Both the position numbers and the translations under genes were made by a program. This document shows, in pieces, positions 26,222-35,314 of a stretch of 64,000 bases of DNA. Under the pieces are notes generated by a model. It saw only the letters and a list, made by a program, of their open reading frames with translations, was not told where the DNA came from and made no database searches. Each line of letters opens with the position of its first letter. Positions within the stretch are counted from its first letter, which is position 1. The stretch comes from a bacterium. Its GTDB lineage: Bacteria > SZUA-79 > Acidulodesulfobacterales > Acidulodesulfobacteraceae. The stretch is taken from assembly GCA_027319095.1 (NCBI GenBank), contig DAHVNW010000004.1, positions 1-64,000 of the forward strand, given 5' to 3'.

Positions 26222-27970
26222 CTAACAAGGCAAATTAATTTTAATTAGCGTTCCTTTTCCTTTACTGCTTATTATTGCCGTTTCTCCGCCCATGCTTTCT
26301 ATAATCGAATATACGATAGATAAGCCCAGCCCGGATCCGTTTTCCTTGGTAGTAAAAAGCGGCTTGAAAGCATTTTTTTTCGTAAAATCGTCCATTCCTT
26401 CCCCGTTATCTGAAACGCTTATAGATACATAATTTTTGTTGCCGGTTTTTAATATTTTTTTTGAGCTTATTCTAATAATTCCCGTTCCGGTTATTCTACT
26501 CTTGCCGTCAAAAAATTTCTTTTCCACTGATTGTACCGCATTCTGAATTATATTTGCAAGGACTTGCCTTATCCTGCTTTTTTCCGAGAGCGCTACGGCA
26601 TTTTTTTCGATGCCGTTATGTATTTTCACGTAAGCGCCGGCATACGGACGAATTAATTCCTCTGCAAGCAAAAATAAATTAATATTTTCAAAATTGTCGC
26701 GGAAACGGTCATTCCTTGGTTTAACTTTTACGAAACCCAGGAAATCGTTTACTAAATTATCTAATCTTCCGGCTTCGGATTGTATTATTCCTATTAACTT
26801 TTTATAATCGTTCTCCTTGCTGTCTATGTTTTCGGAACTTAAAATATAAATAGACGTATTTATGGCGGAAAGCGGATTTCTTATTTCATGCGCAAGCCAT
26901 CCGGCAAGTTTTCCCGCCGTCGTCAGCCTTTCGTTAATTTTAGATTCCAGTTCCAACTGTTTTATATAAGTTATATCCCTAAATAATAAAATAAAGCCGC
27001 CTGTTTTATTTTCCGCGTTTTTTAATTTCGTCAGCGCAAATCCCAAAATGGAATCTTTATGCTTTAATTCAAACCTTTCCAGGCTGTCTTTGTCTTTATT
27101 CGCAATATTGCCGGCAGTTGCGTTATCTAATTTGCCTTTTTCACCAAAAATTTCTATAGGAAAATTTTCTATTATATCAGACAATTTTATATTAAATTTA
27201 TACAGGATACCGGTTTTATTTCTAAAATAGGCATCATAGCGGCTTAAATTAAGCATATTGATTGCTTCGTTGTTAAGAAAAATAACATTAATTTTATCGT
27301 CTAAAACCATTATGCCCTGCGAAAAACTATTAAATAACTCCCTGTTGAAATTTTGCGATTTTCTTATGAATTCGTCCCTTTCCACCATTTTATCGCTAAG
27401 CATGCCTAATTCTCCTGAAAAGTGGTAAAGCAGCCAGCTGAATATTAAAACTCCCAGTATATTGACGCTAGTTAATAATAGCAGTTTATCAGGATTATAG
27501 AAAAAGTAATAGTGATAGCCTATATTGGAGTAATATTGCAAATCTGCAGACAGACCTAATGCCAATGCTGAAGATATGCCGAATATCATTACGCCTAATC
27601 TTAAAAAAATAAATCCGGCTATAAGAATAAGCAGATAATATAAAAAAATAAATTTACCGTTTATACCTCCGTTAAATACGATTACCGCCGATATAAAAAT
27701 AAAATCGACGAGAAGCTGAAGAAAACCGAAATAGACCAAGAACCTATCATTTTCTTTTTTTCTAAAAAATATAAGCAGCGTGGAATAAATAAAGGTAATG
27801 AATGACGCTATAGATATAGAAACGTATATAAAAATACTGTGGCGGTTTATATCTTTAAAATTAATTAATACATAAGCGAGAATAATTAACGAAAAAGCTA
27901 AAATCCTGAATATTACGGTAAACTTTATTTTCTCGTATAAGTCTTTGTATTTATAACCTATATTATCCAT
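26222..27970 (-). CDS. pilS: Membrane histidine kinase, PilS-like
   Basis: 582 residues. About six N-terminal membrane segments (to residue 190) match the PilS layout. A PAS-like domain (about 210-345) follows, then the HisKA H-box AHEIRNPLSAINTS and the HATPase with N-box NIIQNAVQSV, DNGEGMD and GSGLGLSIV. It phosphorylates the adjacent PilR-like regulator. In PilS proteins the membrane part senses the pilin pool. It sits downstream of pilC but is separated from it by 244 bp of palindromic repeats. Confidence 0.9.
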   Translation of the reverse strand: MDNIGYKYKDLYEKIKFTVIFRILAFSLIILAYVLINFKDINRHSIFIYVSISIASFITFIYSTLLIFFRKKENDRFLVYFGFLQLLVDFIFISAVIVFNGGINGKFIFLYYLLILIAGFIFLRLGVMIFGISSALALGLSADLQYYSNIGYHYYFFYNPDKLLLLTSVNILGVLIFSWLLYHFSGELGMLSDKMVERDEFIRKSQNFNRELFNSFSQGIMVLDDKINVIFLNNEAINMLNLSRYDAYFRNKTGILYKFNIKLSDIIENFPIEIFGEKGKLDNATAGNIANKDKDSLERFELKHKDSILGFALTKLKNAENKTGGFILLFRDITYIKQLELESKINERLTTAGKLAGWLAHEIRNPLSAINTSIYILSSENIDSKENDYKKLIGIIQSEAGRLDNLVNDFLGFVKVKPRNDRFRDNFENINLFLLAEELIRPYAGAYVKIHNGIEKNAVALSEKSRIRQVLANIIQNAVQSVEKKFFDGKSRITGTGIIRISSKKILKTGNKNYVSISVSDNGEGMDDFTKKNAFKPLFTTKENGSGLGLSIVYSIIESMGGETAIISSKGKGTLIKINLPC

Positions 27971-28013
27971 CTGCCGTTTCTCCTTTCATACACTTCGGTT
28001 GGCATAAAGCATT

Positions 28014-28184
28014 CGGCTTTATAAGCGTCAACCTTCGTAATTCGGCTTTTTATAAACGTCAACATTTTCGGTAGGCGCAAAACACTTCGGCAGGTACAAA
28101 AGCTAAGCTTTGTAAGCACATGCCTTCGTAGGGCTTTTGTAAACGCCTGCCTGCATATGTAATTAGGCTTTATAAACGGAAGGC
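28014..28184. repeat. Cluster of degenerate palindromic repeat units between pilC and pilS
   Basis: About five variants of GGCTTTATAAGCGTC-type cores followed by AACCTTCG occur at 28014, 28043, 28105, 28131 and 28166. Several pair with neighbouring sequence: CGGTTGGCATAAAGC folds on GGCTTTATAAGCGTCAACC, and TACAAAAGC folds on GCTTTGTA. The apparent small reading frame across it (27958-28218, minus) has no family features. Confidence 0.65.
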
Positions 28185-28214
28185 TGAGTATTCGAGAGAG
28201 TTTATTGCCTCTGT

Positions 28215-29441
28215 TCATCCCTTAATAGCTTTTCCGAGGTTGAAAATAGGCAGGTACATTGCGACTACGAGCGTTCCTACTACTATCCCTAGAAATATTA
28301 TTAATGCCGGTTCAAGCATCTGCGTAAGATTATTAACGGCATTATCGACTTCTTCGTCGTAATAATCGGCTACTTTAGTAAGCATTGCATCAAGATTGCC
28401 GGTTTTTTCTCCGACCATGACCATCTGGATAACCAAAGGAGGAAACAGTTTTGTTTTATTTAAAGCCGCGCTTAAAGGGGAGCCCGATGAAACGTCCTCT
28501 TTCGTCTGCATTAAAGATTCCTCTATAATTTTGTTTCCGCTGGTTTTGGAAACAATGGCAAGTCCCGCGAGTATCGGAACGCCGCTTTCGACCATAGTAG
28601 AAAGGGTTCTGGCAAATCTTGCTATGGCGACTTTTTTAAGCAGGATTCCCAAAACCGGTATTTTGAGCAAAAACCTGTCTATATTCCTCTTTCCGCTCTC
28701 CTTTTGATAATAAGCCCTGAGGGCAAATATAAGGACTCCGATAGCTATTATTATATACATTATATAGGCTCTCATAAAATTGGAAAAACCGATTACGTCT
28801 CTTGTAAGCGCAGGCAGTTTTGCCCCGACGCTTGCAAAAAGGTTGGCGAATACCGGAATAACGAAAGTCATAAGAATAATTATAACGCCTACCGCAACGC
28901 TAAGGACCACGATAGGATATATCATGGCGCCCTTAATCTTTCTTTTTAATTTTAATATTTTTTCGAAATATACGGCTAATCTTTTAAAAACGCGATCTAA
29001 AACTCCTCCCTTTTCGCCTGACTCTACGAGATTGACATAGAGGTCGTTGAAAACCTTAGGAAATTTTCTCAGGCTGTCCGATAAAGATGCCCCGCTTTCT
29101 ATACTTTCTTTTATTTTTGTCAAAATACCTTTTAAGTCTTTATTTTTTTGCTGCTCGATCATTATTACCAATCCCTGCAGTATAGGGACGCCCGATTCTA
29201 TTAAGGATGAAAACTGGCGGGTAAAAACTATGAGGTTATTGTCGCTTATTTTTGTCTTGGGGCTTATTTCCTTATTACTATTTAGGCTCAACGTAAAAAA
29301 TTCGCTCTTTTTTTTAACGTCGATAGGATAAATATCCATTTTTCTTATTTCGTCTATAACCTGCTGGTAGTTGTCGGCGGTAATTTGCCCTTTTAAATAT
29401 TCTCCCGTATGTTTTTTTCCTTTCCACTGAAATACGGCCAT
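28215..29441 (-). CDS. pilC: Type IV pilus inner-membrane platform protein
   Basis: 408 residues. A soluble N-terminal head (1-70) is followed by two T2SSF repeats (about 72-195 and 275-400), each with the FTRQFSSLIESGVPI / FARTLSTMVESGVPI signature and its hydrophobic segments. This is the platform on which PilB and PilT act. The GGAGGCG ribosome binding site confirms the start. It lies 47 bp after pilT and is transcribed with pilB and pilT. Confidence 0.95.
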   Translation of the reverse strand: MAVFQWKGKKHTGEYLKGQITADNYQQVIDEIRKMDIYPIDVKKKSEFFTLSLNSNKEISPKTKISDNNLIVFTRQFSSLIESGVPILQGLVIMIEQQKNKDLKGILTKIKESIESGASLSDSLRKFPKVFNDLYVNLVESGEKGGVLDRVFKRLAVYFEKILKLKRKIKGAMIYPIVVLSVAVGVIIILMTFVIPVFANLFASVGAKLPALTRDVIGFSNFMRAYIMYIIIAIGVLIFALRAYYQKESGKRNIDRFLLKIPVLGILLKKVAIARFARTLSTMVESGVPILAGLAIVSKTSGNKIIEESLMQTKEDVSSGSPLSAALNKTKLFPPLVIQMVMVGEKTGNLDAMLTKVADYYDEEVDNAVNNLTQMLEPALIIFLGIVVGTLVVAMYLPIFNLGKAIKG

Positions 29442-29488
29442 AAACGCCTCCGGTTACCTTAATTTTGCCGTTAAAATATGCTCCATTG

Positions 29489-30715
29489 TTAAGACGAATA
29501 AGGGAAATTCTTTCCCGGAAGAGGCTTGCCAGCCATTGTCCCCATAGAATTTTCAAAGGCATTGTTCGAAAAAGTTCCTTCTCCCGCGTTCATGCCCATA
29601 TCCGCCTGTTTGATTCCGCCGGTATTTCCCGCAAGTCCGCCTTTCGATATAAGTCCTGTGTTAATAGTCTGTTTAAGTTCTTCTATGTCCGAGGACCTGT
29701 TGTAAGCGTCTTCTTCGCTTATTATCTTTTTATTTACCAAAGACGCCAGCGCCTGATTGAGCGTCTGCATGCCGTATTTTTCCTGTCCGAGTTGAAGCTG
29801 CGAATATATCTGGTGAATTTTATTTTCCCTTATCAAATTTCTTATTGCGGCGTTAGGTATCATTAATTCCGCTGCAAGAATCCTGCCTGAGGCATCTATT
29901 CTCGGCAACAAAGTTTGGGATAAAACAGCAACGAGCGACAGCGAAAGAGACGACCTTACTTCAGGCTGCTGGTTCGGCGGAAATATATCTATTACCCTGC
30001 TTATGGTCTGAACGGCGGAATTGGTATGGAGGGTTCCGAAAGTAAGATGTCCGGTTTCTGCAATGGTAAGAGCCGCTTCCATAGTTTCCATATCTCTTAT
30101 TTCACCGACAAGAACAACATCCGGGTCCTCCCTTAAAATATGTTTTAACGCTTCCGAAAAACTGCTGGAATCCTGCCCTATTTCCCTTTGGTTGACAAGG
30201 CATCCTTTATGAGGGAATACATATTCTATGGGGTCTTCTATGGTTATTATATGTTCGTGCCTGGTTTGGTTTATTGCGTCAATCATTGCGGCTAGAGTAG
30301 TCGTTTTGCCGGAACCGGTAGGTCCAGTAACGAGCACTAACCCGCGGGGAGCTTTAATAATCTCTTTTATCATGGGCGGAAGTCCAAGCAGTTCTATGGA
30401 AGGAATTTCGTGCGGTATAACCCTGAATGCGCCGGCTACCGCGCCTCTGTCGTAATATAAATTCCCCCTAAACCTCGAAATGCCTTTCTGGCTGAAAGAA
30501 AAATCGAGTTCATGGGTCTCCTCGAACTTTTTTTTCTGCATATCGGTAATAATGCTATAGCATAAACCCTGCGTATCGGAAGACGTAAGCGCCGGAAAAT
30601 TTAAAGGGATTAGCGATCCTCTTAATCTTATCTGCGGAGGAGTTCCCGCAGCTATATGAAGGTCGGAAGCTCCCTGGTCGACGGTTGTTTTCAATAAATC
30701 TGCGACTGACGGCAT
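29489..30715 (-). CDS. pilT: Pilus retraction ATPase PilT
   Basis: Hexameric ATPase that powers pilus retraction. 408 residues, somewhat longer than the usual 345-370. Features are Walker A GPTGSGKTTTLAAM (about 130), the Asp-box IEDPIEYVFPHK, Walker B VVLVGEIRD, the His box FGTLHTNSA and the AIRNLIRENK helix of PilT. The extra 50 residues at the C-terminus are Gly/Asn/Met-rich and look disordered. AAGGAGA lies 6-7 bases before the ATG. Confidence 0.96.
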   Translation of the reverse strand: MPSVADLLKTTVDQGASDLHIAAGTPPQIRLRGSLIPLNFPALTSSDTQGLCYSIITDMQKKKFEETHELDFSFSQKGISRFRGNLYYDRGAVAGAFRVIPHEIPSIELLGLPPMIKEIIKAPRGLVLVTGPTGSGKTTTLAAMIDAINQTRHEHIITIEDPIEYVFPHKGCLVNQREIGQDSSSFSEALKHILREDPDVVLVGEIRDMETMEAALTIAETGHLTFGTLHTNSAVQTISRVIDIFPPNQQPEVRSSLSLSLVAVLSQTLLPRIDASGRILAAELMIPNAAIRNLIRENKIHQIYSQLQLGQEKYGMQTLNQALASLVNKKIISEEDAYNRSSDIEELKQTINTGLISKGGLAGNTGGIKQADMGMNAGEGTFSNNAFENSMGTMAGKPLPGKNFPYSS

Positions 30716-30888
30716 ATGCGTCTCCTTTTTCTCTTTTTTAATTATAATATATTTTAATAAAAAAACAATGTTTAACAGGGGAGCGAATTCAACAGGTTTC
30801 CTTACAAATTGATAATTTCATATCTTTACACCACCTTTTTAAACAAAAAACAGTGTCGTGAGGTATCAGATTAAAAATTTGGCACCTG
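30716..30888. other. Intergenic spacer between pilB and pilT with inverted repeat
   Basis: 173 bp. GTTTAACAGG (30770-30779) and CCTGTTAAAC (30885-30894) are perfect inverted copies, the right one reaching into the pilB 3' end. Two AAAAAACA(A/G)TGT-like words occur at about 30758 and 30846. No clear promoter was identified. Confidence 0.5.
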
Positions 30889-32739
30889 TTAAACGTCCAT
30901 ATTTTTTCCGTCTAAATACTGAATAATCTCTTCGATAGAAGTCGTTCCGTCCAGAAACCTTTCTTTCGCCGATTCCCTTAGCGGCTTCATGCCTTTTCCT
31001 GCGGCGGTTTTTTGTATTTCGTATTCGCTGGCGTTTTCATAAATCTTATTCTTAACGTCATCGTCGATGTTAAGAACTTCATAGACGGCTATCCTTCCTT
31101 TATAACCGGTTTTATTGCATGCCGGACAACCCTTTGCTTTATAAAAACGCTTCCCCTTAAGTTCCGTATCCGTAAATCCTAAATTTAATAAGAGGTTAAC
31201 GTCGGCATAATAAAACTCTTTGCATTCGACGCATAATTTTCTTATAAGCCTTTGGGCTATTACGAGATTCAGGCTCGAAGCTACAAGAAAAGGCTCCACT
31301 TTCATATTGATAAGCCTAGATATAGTGGAAGACGCATTGTTGGTATGAATCGTGGAAAAAACTAAATGTCCCGTAAGAGCGGCTTTTATTGCAATTTCCG
31401 CAGTTTCTAAGTCCCTTATTTCCCCAACCATAATAATATCCGGATCCTGCCTCAAAAAAGACCTTAATGCCGAAGCAAAAGTTAAACCGATTTCTTCGTT
31501 GACAAGGATCTGATTGATTCCCTGAATGTTATATTCGACCGGGTCTTCTGCAGTAGAAATATTTACGTCCGGCCTGTTAACCTCGGAAAGAGCGCTATAA
31601 AGGGTTGTGGTCTTGCCCGAACCGGTAGGTCCGGTAACGAGAATCATTCCATATGGTTTGTGTATGGCGGCTTTAACATCTTTTAGCTGTGTTTCCGAAA
31701 ATCCGAGTTTTTTCATATCGAGCTGGAGGTTAGACTTGTCTAAAACCCTGATAACTATTTTTTCCCCGAAAAGCGTAGGCAGGCAAGAAACTCTCATGTC
31801 CACTTCTTTATTTTCCATTTTGGCCCTAATGCGTCCGTCCTGCGGCAGTCTTCTTTCGGCAATATCCAACTGAGACATTATTTTCAGCCTCGAAATAATC
31901 GGATTCTTCAACTGCCCCGGTATTTTCATCTGTTCTATTAGTTTCCCGTCCATACGGTATCTTATCCTTATGACGGATTCGTAAGGTTCGATATGAATAT
32001 CGCTTGCGTTAATTTTAACCGCATCTAAAAGAACCTTATTGACGAACTTAATAATAGGCTGTTCCGAGGATGACCTTTGAAGTTCGGATATATCCACTTC
32101 TTCATTCGTTTCTTCGATGGCGATGGAATCGAGATATTCTTTATTTTCCGTAAGAATACTCGATGCGTTGTAATATTTGGATAAAGCGGAGGAAATTTCG
32201 TTTTCGGAGGTGACGACTATTTCTATGTTCAAACCCGTCAAAAATTTTACGTCGTCTAAGGCTTCGACTTTAGTAGGGTCGGCTATGGCAAGATACAGGG
32301 TGTTGCCCTGCCTTTTAAAAGGAATAACCTGAAGTTTAACAGCTAAGTCAGGCGGAATGAGTTTTATAACGTTTTCCGGAATTTCGCTTTCATAAAGGTT
32401 TACCGTTGCCGCACCGAATTCTTTAGATAAAAAAGAAACGAGATCGGAATCCTTAATAAAGCCCAGTTTAGTTAGCTGTTTGCCTATACTGCCTCCATAG
32501 CGTTTTTGTTCTTCCAATGCCAAGTTTAATTCATGTACCGTAATTATGTCGTTTTTAACGAGAATTTCGCCGAGTTTTAAATCTTTAAGCCTCTCGCCTT
32601 TAGATATGCCTGACCTAATTTTTTCCTGCAGGAGCAAAGCGCTGGATATATCGTTTCTTTTAACGACTCCGTGTTTTAAAAGAATATCGCCTATCTTTTC
32701 TTTATCGAGATTGGAAGGCGACAAAAAAGCGTCGTTCAT
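30889..32739 (-). CDS. pilB: Pilus extension ATPase PilB
   Basis: 616 residues. Two consecutive MshEN-like units (about 10-120) carry the K-I/L-G-x-x-L pattern, which in related ATPases binds cyclic di-GMP. The GspE/PilB core has Walker A GPTGSGKTTTLYSA (about 355), IIMVGEIRDLETAEIA, the FSTIHTNNA box and a zinc-binding four-cysteine site (CVEC and CPAC, about 520-555). Powers pilus assembly. An AAAGGAT ribosome binding site is present. It follows aroE by 48 bp. Confidence 0.95.
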   Translation of the reverse strand: MNDAFLSPSNLDKEKIGDILLKHGVVKRNDISSALLLQEKIRSGISKGERLKDLKLGEILVKNDIITVHELNLALEEQKRYGGSIGKQLTKLGFIKDSDLVSFLSKEFGAATVNLYESEIPENVIKLIPPDLAVKLQVIPFKRQGNTLYLAIADPTKVEALDDVKFLTGLNIEIVVTSENEISSALSKYYNASSILTENKEYLDSIAIEETNEEVDISELQRSSSEQPIIKFVNKVLLDAVKINASDIHIEPYESVIRIRYRMDGKLIEQMKIPGQLKNPIISRLKIMSQLDIAERRLPQDGRIRAKMENKEVDMRVSCLPTLFGEKIVIRVLDKSNLQLDMKKLGFSETQLKDVKAAIHKPYGMILVTGPTGSGKTTTLYSALSEVNRPDVNISTAEDPVEYNIQGINQILVNEEIGLTFASALRSFLRQDPDIIMVGEIRDLETAEIAIKAALTGHLVFSTIHTNNASSTISRLINMKVEPFLVASSLNLVIAQRLIRKLCVECKEFYYADVNLLLNLGFTDTELKGKRFYKAKGCPACNKTGYKGRIAVYEVLNIDDDVKNKIYENASEYEIQKTAAGKGMKPLRESAKERFLDGTTSIEEIIQYLDGKNMDV

Positions 32740-32787
32740 TTTTATCCTTTATTTTTTTATCTTTATTTAGGCGATAGAATTCAATTT

Positions 32788-33678
32788 TTATTTCTTATTT
32801 ATTTTATCATAAATTTTATAATTTTTAAAATATGCCATTAATGCGTTTTTAATTGTACCCGATTCTAATTTTTTCCCCGTCCATATGTAAAAGCTTTCCA
32901 AAGCCTGAAATAAAAGCATGGAAAGTCCGTTTGCATATTTTGGATAATTATAATGGGCGGAAGAATAGGAAACGTCCATAAAATAATTTTTCCCGAGCAA
33001 ATTAGAAAACGTATCTTTCATCAACTTACAGCTTTCCGCGCCGGGAGTCACCGCATTAAATATAAAATCGAAATTTTTAGATACAAATTTTTTTAAAGCG
33101 GCAGCCTGGTTAAAATCAAAAGCAAAAATCTCCGTGGGCGACTTTAATAAATCTTTCCATTTATTTGCATCTTTTTTAAGAATATCGGCATTTTTAAAAG
33201 TGCGGTTTATTATCGAAACTTCCCCGGCATTTTCTTTAATTAAAGCGTATAAAACCGCCCTCGAAGCGCCGCCCGCCCCAATAAGCATTACTCTAGAATC
33301 TTTTAAGCTTTTATTAAACTCATAATTTACGGCTTCGATAAAACCGGGTATATCTGTATTATATCCGCGATAGCCTCCGTCCTGTTCTAACTTTAAGGTA
33401 TTTACGGCTCCGACCGTTTCGGATTCGGCGCTTAAGGAATCCGCATATTTTAAAACTTCGGACTTATAAGGTTTCGTGATATTTGCGCCCTTTAAGCCGA
33501 GTGCCTTGAATCCCTCGATTGCGGTTGGAAACTTGTCTGGAGTAATGTCGAATTTTCCGTAACATAAATTAACGTTAAGAATTTTTGCGATAGAATTATG
33601 TATCAACGGGGAAAGAGAATAGTCGATATTATAACCGAAAATACCGTATAAGTCAGGAGAAGCGGTCATTTTTTCCAT
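32788..33678 (-). CDS. aroE: Shikimate 5-dehydrogenase
   Basis: NADPH-dependent reduction of 3-dehydroshikimate in aromatic amino acid synthesis. 296 residues. The N-terminal substrate domain has GYNIDYSLSPLIHN and the catalytic Lys in GANITKPYKSEV (normally N-V-T-x-P-x-K). AVNTLKL and NTDIPGF follow. The Rossmann domain has GAGGASRAVLYAL and the NRTFKNA stretch that discriminates NADPH. Lies between the DUF4388 gene (16 bp upstream) and pilB. Confidence 0.94.
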   Translation of the reverse strand: MEKMTASPDLYGIFGYNIDYSLSPLIHNSIAKILNVNLCYGKFDITPDKFPTAIEGFKALGLKGANITKPYKSEVLKYADSLSAESETVGAVNTLKLEQDGGYRGYNTDIPGFIEAVNYEFNKSLKDSRVMLIGAGGASRAVLYALIKENAGEVSIINRTFKNADILKKDANKWKDLLKSPTEIFAFDFNQAAALKKFVSKNFDFIFNAVTPGAESCKLMKDTFSNLLGKNYFMDVSYSSAHYNYPKYANGLSMLLFQALESFYIWTGKKLESGTIKNALMAYFKNYKIYDKINKK

Positions 33679-33694
33679 ATTATAGGAAAATTAA

Positions 33695-34645
33695 TTAAAC
33701 GCTCATAAGCAGTTGTTTGAGCATATAGTCTATTTTTGCCGCTTTTTTATCATCTATAAACATATAAACGTACCTTTCTATGTCTTGAATAGTTTTTGTA
33801 ACGGACTGCTTGTCGCCTTTGCTCAGAAGATTATAATCTATGGGGATTTTTTCCGCTTTGTTTCCTAGCTGTTCCTTCAAGATTTTTTTGACCGAGTTGA
33901 CTAATTCCGCGCCGCTATGTTGGTCGTTGTGCGGAGTCTCCAATTTGATGTATCCGCTTTGCAGCAGATTATAAAGAGTTTTTAAAACAAAGAAATCGTT
34001 TTCGACTGTCAAAGAAAGAATCTGGCCGATATTTCTTCTGCCGTCGACTAGAGAAAGAACGTTCCATATCTGGGGGGTTAGAGAGAGCGGCCTTAGATTG
34101 GCACTTCTATTAGTAACGACTATAGGTATGTAATTTTTTGACGGAATAACCTTTGACATAACTAACAGTTCGTCGCGTCTTTTCCTGCAATCCGTTAATA
34201 TCGGCGATAAATTCATCGGGGAGGCAAAATTAATAATATCCGGCAGTGGTTTTTCGTCGAAAGCAAATTCTCCGTTAGTTAAAAACATTATATAATTAAT
34301 GGTTTCAGATATGTAGTTGGACGTAAAATCGTTTTCTTTCGATTTCGGAACAGCTTCCGATTTAAAAAAATAGATATCGAAACCGGCGGCAGTTTTATAA
34401 TAAGTCTTATATTTTTCAAGCATCTGAAGGTAATCCTGCTTGCTCATGTCAAGCAGCTTAACGACTAATTTTTCAAGAATATTATTATCGGATATGGAAA
34501 GAAAATTCAACATCCCTTCTTTAATAAAAAGTTTTGCGGCAAAATTTTCAAACCTTAAGTTTAACACGCCGGTTTTTTTTGAAATTTCCAAAAATTTCAA
34601 AACGTCAAAAAGCTCCAAGTTTGTTATGTTGCCTTTTACATCCAT
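33695..34645 (-). CDS. DUF4388 (PATAN-type) domain protein
   Basis: 316 residues. The N-terminal DUF4388 domain (1-130) starts with the usual GNITNLELFDVLKFLEISKKTGVLNL pattern (split here: GNITNLELFDVL, then KFLEISKKTGVLNL). It has an F/A-A-K-L-F-I-K-E-G strand. A winged-helix-like segment (about 190-235, VWNVLSLVDGRRNIGQIL type) follows. DUF4388 proteins are common in deltaproteobacteria and cyanobacteria and are often linked to pilus or gliding and two-component signalling. Next to aroE and the pilus genes, a role in motility regulation is plausible but unproved. Confidence 0.82.
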   Translation of the reverse strand: MDVKGNITNLELFDVLKFLEISKKTGVLNLRFENFAAKLFIKEGMLNFLSISDNNILEKLVVKLLDMSKQDYLQMLEKYKTYYKTAAGFDIYFFKSEAVPKSKENDFTSNYISETINYIMFLTNGEFAFDEKPLPDIINFASPMNLSPILTDCRKRRDELLVMSKVIPSKNYIPIVVTNRSANLRPLSLTPQIWNVLSLVDGRRNIGQILSLTVENDFFVLKTLYNLLQSGYIKLETPHNDQHSGAELVNSVKKILKEQLGNKAEKIPIDYNLLSKGDKQSVTKTIQDIERYVYMFIDDKKAAKIDYMLKQLLMSV

Positions 34646-34754
34646 AATAATGGTATTAAGATTAAGATTGACTAAGTTAATTAGTTTATATTTTTAATAT
34701 AATAATATAAAATTTAAAAATTTACAATGAGCTTCGTCGTGCTTCTTTTGGCAC

Positions 34755-34799
34755 CTTTGTTTGCTAAAAAACAATGTTTTTTAAAGCATGCAAACAAAG
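34755..34799. repeat. Long perfect hairpin/palindrome
   Basis: Outer arms CTTTGTTTGC (34755-34764) and GCAAACAAAG (34790-34799). Inner arms TAAAAAACA (34765-34773) and TGTTTTTTA (34775-34783) stand around a single A. It lies in the 170-bp gap between the small membrane protein and the DUF4388 gene; upstream of it there is a GCTTCGTCGTGCTTC stretch. Confidence 0.7.
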
Positions 34800-34815
34800 A
34801 TATGCAGTACTCCGT

Positions 34816-35151
34816 TTATTTTTGGATTTCCAACTCCCTGATTAAATGATAAATAAACCTATTGACTATGCCGACGAATATCGAGCCGAAAAATAAAACG
34901 GCTCCTATAAGAAAATATGATAAATCTATGTTATTTAGCGACGATATAAAAAAGAAAGCTCCAGCTTCCGCTATAAAGAAGAAAAGCATAAAAACCCACA
35001 TTATGGTAAGCCATTTCCCGACAAATCCTCCGGGTATTCTTTTTTTAAGGTAAGCGGCGATAACCATATTAGCAAACATTATTATTGCGCCTAAAACCAC
35101 CAGGACATAAAACAATCCTTTTAACGTAAAAATATAATTTAATTCTACCAC
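34816..35151 (-). CDS. Small membrane protein of unknown function
   Basis: 111 residues with three clear hydrophobic segments (about 10-32, 47-70 and 77-97) and a basic loop LKKRIPGGFVGKW between the first two. I do not recognise a family. It reads outward from the divergent region shared with xseB. Codon use looks like that of its neighbours. A C-rich stretch (CCCCCCC on the plus strand, a G-run on the coding strand) just upstream of its start could serve as the ribosome binding site. Confidence 0.6.
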   Translation of the reverse strand: MVELNYIFTLKGLFYVLVVLGAIIMFANMVIAAYLKKRIPGGFVGKWLTIMWVFMLFFFIAEAGAFFFISSLNNIDLSYFLIGAVLFFGSIFVGIVNRFIYHLIRELEIQK

Positions 35152-35276
35152 GGATTACCCCCCCTTTTTTTTCTTATTTAGAAAATTAATATTAATTTAA
35201 TAATACAAAATAGAAGTATTTTTTTCAATAGGTTTCTTAGACTTTTTTATTCAAGCGATTTTCGAATGTTTTTCAA

Positions 35277-35305
35277 TTGATATTTTTTTTAGTTTATTTT
35301 ATAAT
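35277..35305 (+). promoter_or_regulatory. Sigma-70 promoter of the xseB-ispA-dxs operon, nearly leaderless
   Basis: TTGATA (35277-35282), 17-bp spacer, TATAAT (35300-35305). A start about 7 nt downstream (near 35312) is only a few bases before the xseB ATG at 35315, and no Shine-Dalgarno fits in. A second TATAAT directly follows (35306-35311). Confidence 0.6.
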
Positions 35306-35314
35306 TATAATATT

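Noticed and set aside
27958-28218. An 86-codon minus-strand reading frame between pilC and pilS
   Set aside because: It lies in palindromic repeats, has no family similarity and no convincing start site.
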